This document shows positions 5,227-7,198 of a DNA stretch of 7,198 bases, piece after piece. Source of the stretch: Clostridiales bacterium (GTDB lineage Bacteria > Bacillota > Clostridia > Tissierellales > Sedimentibacteraceae); NCBI GenBank assembly GCA_003487955.1, contig DNNJ01000358.1:7175-14372 (forward strand). Direction: 5' to 3'. The position numbers were made by a program, and so were the translations under genes. Numbering within the stretch: the first letter of the stretch is position 1; each line of letters begins with the position of its first letter. The notes under the pieces were generated by a model, which saw nothing but the letters and a program-made list of their open reading frames with translations, searched no databases and was not told the origin of the DNA.

Positions 5227-6304
5227 TGTCACGTCTCCTTTCCAATAAATCAATGAATGCTTCAACTCTTGTTATATAACCTGCCTCTCCTGTCATATCA
5301 TCCACAACCAATGACATTATCGGGAATTTATAATCCCTTGATATAGAAGGCAGTATTGACTTTGATACTATTTCAGGCATACAGCCCATGGGGAATATTT
5401 GAATAGCTCCATCAAAACCTTCTTTATATGAAAGAATTGCCTCTCCTATGCACTCTCTGGCGTGACCGCCTATTTCCATAGATAAGTATTTATGTGATGC
5501 TTTTTTTATATTAAGTGAATTTAATTTTACGGGACTTAATGCCATATTTTTTAACCACCAGGTAGGAGTCATACCTCTTTTGCTGGATACACCGTAATCC
5601 ATTAATTTGTCTTCGATATAAAAGTTTGAATATGGCTCTATAACCGTATAGATTTCGCCTATTATAGCTATTTTTACAGGGTCTTTATTTATATCCACTG
5701 AAATATATTTCAGTTTATTTTTGTATTTTTTTATTATTGACAGCATTTCATCCGGGTTTGAACATTTCAATGCTTCCTTTTTACATTCATGCAAAAGTCT
5801 TTTACATTCACCTTTGTTTCTTTCATACCCTGCTAAATAATGAGAAAGTGCTTCAGTTTCATCTAATAAATGCATTGCGTGAATTGCGTTTTTTGCTGCT
5901 TTATATTTTTCAAGCTTACTTTTTGTGCTTGTGGAGCCTATTTTATTAAGTCTTCTAAGAAGTTCTTGAATTCCAATATCCTTAGGCATATCTAAAACTA
6001 TGAAATTCAGATCATAACCCAAGCTTTTCATTAAATTCATCTGAAGCTCGCAGTATTCTCCAAAACGGCAGGGACCGCAGCTTCCTGTCAGTATTATCGT
6101 GTCAGCGCCTTGTTCAATTGCTTGAATGTAATTGCCAATCATTATTTTAAATGGAAGGCAAATTTCTTCAGGTGAGTATTTTGTACCGATATTTAAAGCC
6201 TCAGTACTGTTTTGAGGCGGAATTATATAATCGATTCCTAATCCGTCAAACAATGCCTTAACTGCAATATAAATATTACCCATGTGTGGAAAGGTTGCTT
6301 TCAT
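5207..6304 (-). CDS. Acyl-CoA dehydratase activase-related protein (COG3581/DUF2229-like)
   Basis: 365-aa soluble protein of a family usually found beside, or fused to, BcrA/HgdC-type activases; its biochemical role is not established. Cysteines sit in family-like motifs: EEICLPFK (Cys49), CGPCRFGEYC (Cys76, 79, 85), GGHAREC (Cys285) and FPMGCMPE (Cys308), consistent with iron-sulfur binding or redox use. The middle (about 110-200) is Lys/Glu-rich and probably helical. The C-terminus carries DDMTGEAG (335-342), TRVEAF (345-350) and LLERRR (353-358), shared with the protein encoded just before it; the two seem to be full-length paralogues. The start at 6304 is chosen because GAAAGGAGA lies 7 nt upstream; a longer frame from 6382 would add 26 residues encoded over the preceding gene. 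It overlaps its neighbours by 29 nt upstream and 20 nt downstream, so translational coupling and a joint complex are likely. Confidence 0.82.
   Translation of the reverse strand: MKATFPHMGNIYIAVKALFDGLGIDYIIPPQNSTEALNIGTKYSPEEICLPFKIMIGNYIQAIEQGADTIILTGSCGPCRFGEYCELQMNLMKSLGYDLNFIVLDMPKDIGIQELLRRLNKIGSTSTKSKLEKYKAAKNAIHAMHLLDETEALSHYLAGYERNKGECKRLLHECKKEALKCSNPDEMLSIIKKYKNKLKYISVDINKDPVKIAIIGEIYTVIEPYSNFYIEDKLMDYGVSSKRGMTPTWWLKNMALSPVKLNSLNIKKASHKYLSMEIGGHARECIGEAILSYKEGFDGAIQIFPMGCMPEIVSKSILPSISRDYKFPIMSLVVDDMTGEAGYITRVEAFIDLLERRRDNVLYGS
5234..5242 (-). promoter_or_regulatory. Ribosome binding site of the activase, inside codons of the preceding gene
   Basis: GAAAGGAGA on the minus strand, 7 nt before the ATG at 5226. 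In the preceding reading frame the same nine bases are the codons GAA AGG AGA for Glu355-Arg356-Arg357. The site rejects the longer start at 5265, which has no comparable site. Confidence 0.85.
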
Positions 6305-7196
6305 TGAATAATCTCCTTTCAAGCATATCCTTGAATGCTTCAAGCCTTGTATTGAGCCCCGCTTCCCCTGTATGCTCATCAAGTTTTAATATTAAAAATG
6401 GAAATTCCGGTACACTGTCTTTAATAAGTTCAATAATTACTGAATCTGTACCGCAGTTAAATGATGATACATAAATTATTCCATCTGCTTTTTTTTCTTT
6501 TACTGCATTTACGGCAAACCCGAAATTTTCTCTTACAAAGGTCCAAAATGGTCTTTTATATAAATTTTCTGCTTCTTTTTGCAAAATGTCTTCCCCTGTA
6601 AACTCAGCTGTTATTATTCCCATTCCAAGCTCATTTATTTTTTTTACCAAATTCATATTTAAAAAACTGTCATAAATATTGTATGGATGGCCTGTCAATG
6701 CAATATTTATTTCATACCCTGAATCATTGATGCCTATTTCATGATTTTTTTGTACATTTAATGCATTAATAAATGCTCTTTTTATTTCGTAATTATTTTT
6801 CCTTAAGAATTTCCCTGATGTTTTTGCCCAGCAATAAAGCTTTTTCTTAGATGTGGCATAAATTGGCTCTGTAATAGTTACAGGCAGCTTATCAAAACTG
6901 TTGATAACCATTTCAGGCAGACCGCAAAATTTAGGACATATGTATTCGTTTTTCCACAATTGCATAATCCTCGGAATTACAAGTACATCACATTTATCCT
7001 TTATTGAATATACGTGCCCGTGGAAGACTTTAACAGGCAGACAGGCATCATCTACGCAATATTTTACTCCCGCATCCAAAATATTTCTATTTGTATCCTC
7101 AGATACTATAATTTCAGCTCCTAATTCGCTGAAAAACGTAACTAAAAAAGGATGGTATTTGCAATACATCAATCCTTTAGGTATTCCAACCTTCAT
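6276..7196 (-). CDS. Acyl-CoA dehydratase activase-related protein (COG3580/DUF2229-like)
   Basis: 306-aa soluble protein, probably complete: it begins MKVGIPKGLMYCKYHPF, the typical opening of this family. Only two bases lie upstream, so the ribosome binding site is outside the window and a longer N-terminus cannot be excluded. Motifs are DDACLPVK (49-56, Cys52), CPKFC (87-91), GHPYNIYD (169-176), SFNCGTDS (245-252, Cys248), DEHTGEAG (273-280), TRLEAF (283-288) and MLERR (291-295). Cys52 and Cys248 line up with Cys49 and Cys308 of the next protein, and the N- and C-terminal thirds match it as well, so the two are paralogues. The family is associated with BcrA/HgdC-type activases but its own role is unknown; a partner or maturation factor of the activase is the best guess. 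Its last 29 nt overlap the next gene, whose ribosome binding site it contains. Confidence 0.8.
   Translation of the reverse strand: MKVGIPKGLMYCKYHPFLVTFFSELGAEIIVSEDTNRNILDAGVKYCVDDACLPVKVFHGHVYSIKDKCDVLVIPRIMQLWKNEYICPKFCGLPEMVINSFDKLPVTITEPIYATSKKKLYCWAKTSGKFLRKNNYEIKRAFINALNVQKNHEIGINDSGYEINIALTGHPYNIYDSFLNMNLVKKINELGMGIITAEFTGEDILQKEAENLYKRPFWTFVRENFGFAVNAVKEKKADGIIYVSSFNCGTDSVIIELIKDSVPEFPFLILKLDEHTGEAGLNTRLEAFKDMLERRLFNESNLSTHG
6312..6320 (-). promoter_or_regulatory. Ribosome binding site of the second DUF2229-like gene, inside codons of the first
   Basis: GAAAGGAGA on the minus strand, 7 nt before the ATG at 6304. In the upstream frame it encodes Glu293-Arg294-Arg295. The same nine bases serve the same double purpose at 5234-5242. 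It supports the start at 6304 over the in-frame ATG at 6382. Confidence 0.85.
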
Positions 7197-7198
7197 AA

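Noticed and set aside
5227..5265. Longer activase start at the ATG at 5265
   Set aside because: It would add 13 residues encoded within the conserved 3' end of the preceding gene, lacks a ribosome binding site, and puts extra residues ahead of the GVDVGS phosphate loop, which normally sits at the very N-terminus.
6305..6382. Longer start for the second DUF2229-like gene at 6382
   Set aside because: The added 26 residues are read from the coding sequence of the upstream gene in another frame, and a good ribosome binding site precedes the ATG at 6304.
1..7198. CRISPR array, tRNA, rRNA or transposable element
   Set aside because: No regularly spaced repeats, no cloverleaf or conserved rRNA segments, and no transposase-like protein or long terminal inverted repeats were seen on either strand.

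Overview
The window looks like chromosome from an anaerobic, low-GC member of the Firmicutes, most likely class Clostridia. The signs are AT-rich coding and spacer DNA, strong GGAGG-type ribosome binding sites, an oxygen-sensitive [4Fe-4S] acyl-CoA dehydratase activase, and a flavin-based reductase lipoprotein. The genus cannot be told from the sequence. Everything recognisable is on the minus strand, so transcription runs from high to low coordinates.

Region 1 (7196 to 4255) is a tightly overlapping three-gene operon. It encodes two paralogous proteins of the 'acyl-CoA dehydratase activase-related' (DUF2229) type, followed by a BcrA/BadF/HgdC-type ATP-dependent activase with an extra C-terminal four-cysteine motif. 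Each overlap (29 and 20 nt) carries the Shine-Dalgarno of the next gene inside the codons for a conserved Glu-Arg-Arg near the C-terminus of the previous protein. No dehydratase or reductase subunits are present, but the operon runs up to the window edge.

Region 2 (4254 to 4089) is a short spacer with a GC-richer patch of overlapping hairpins. It is followed by a sigma-70-type promoter with perfect consensus -35 and -10 boxes and a 17-bp spacer.

Region 3 (4088 to 2157) is one AcoR-like, sigma-54-dependent activator (GAF, probable PAS, AAA+, Fis-type HTH), ending in a terminator.

Region 4 (2156 to 1940) is a compact control region. It has a cluster of TGTNACA-type sites, then a GG-N10-GC sigma-54 promoter, a short leader with a triplicated 8-bp repeat, and a strong ribosome binding site.

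Region 5 (1939 to 92) encodes a secreted lipoprotein reductase of the fumarate/urocanate reductase family, with a covalent-FMN domain plus an FAD catalytic domain and no haem domain. A hairpin terminator follows.

The simplest reading is a self-contained circuit. A regulator made at a steady rate senses a small molecule through its GAF/PAS region, binds the TGTNACA cluster, and switches on an extracytoplasmic enoate-type reductase from the sigma-54 promoter. The activase operon may serve the same metabolism, for example radical dehydration of a 2-hydroxyacyl-CoA to an enoyl compound, but nothing in the window proves that link.
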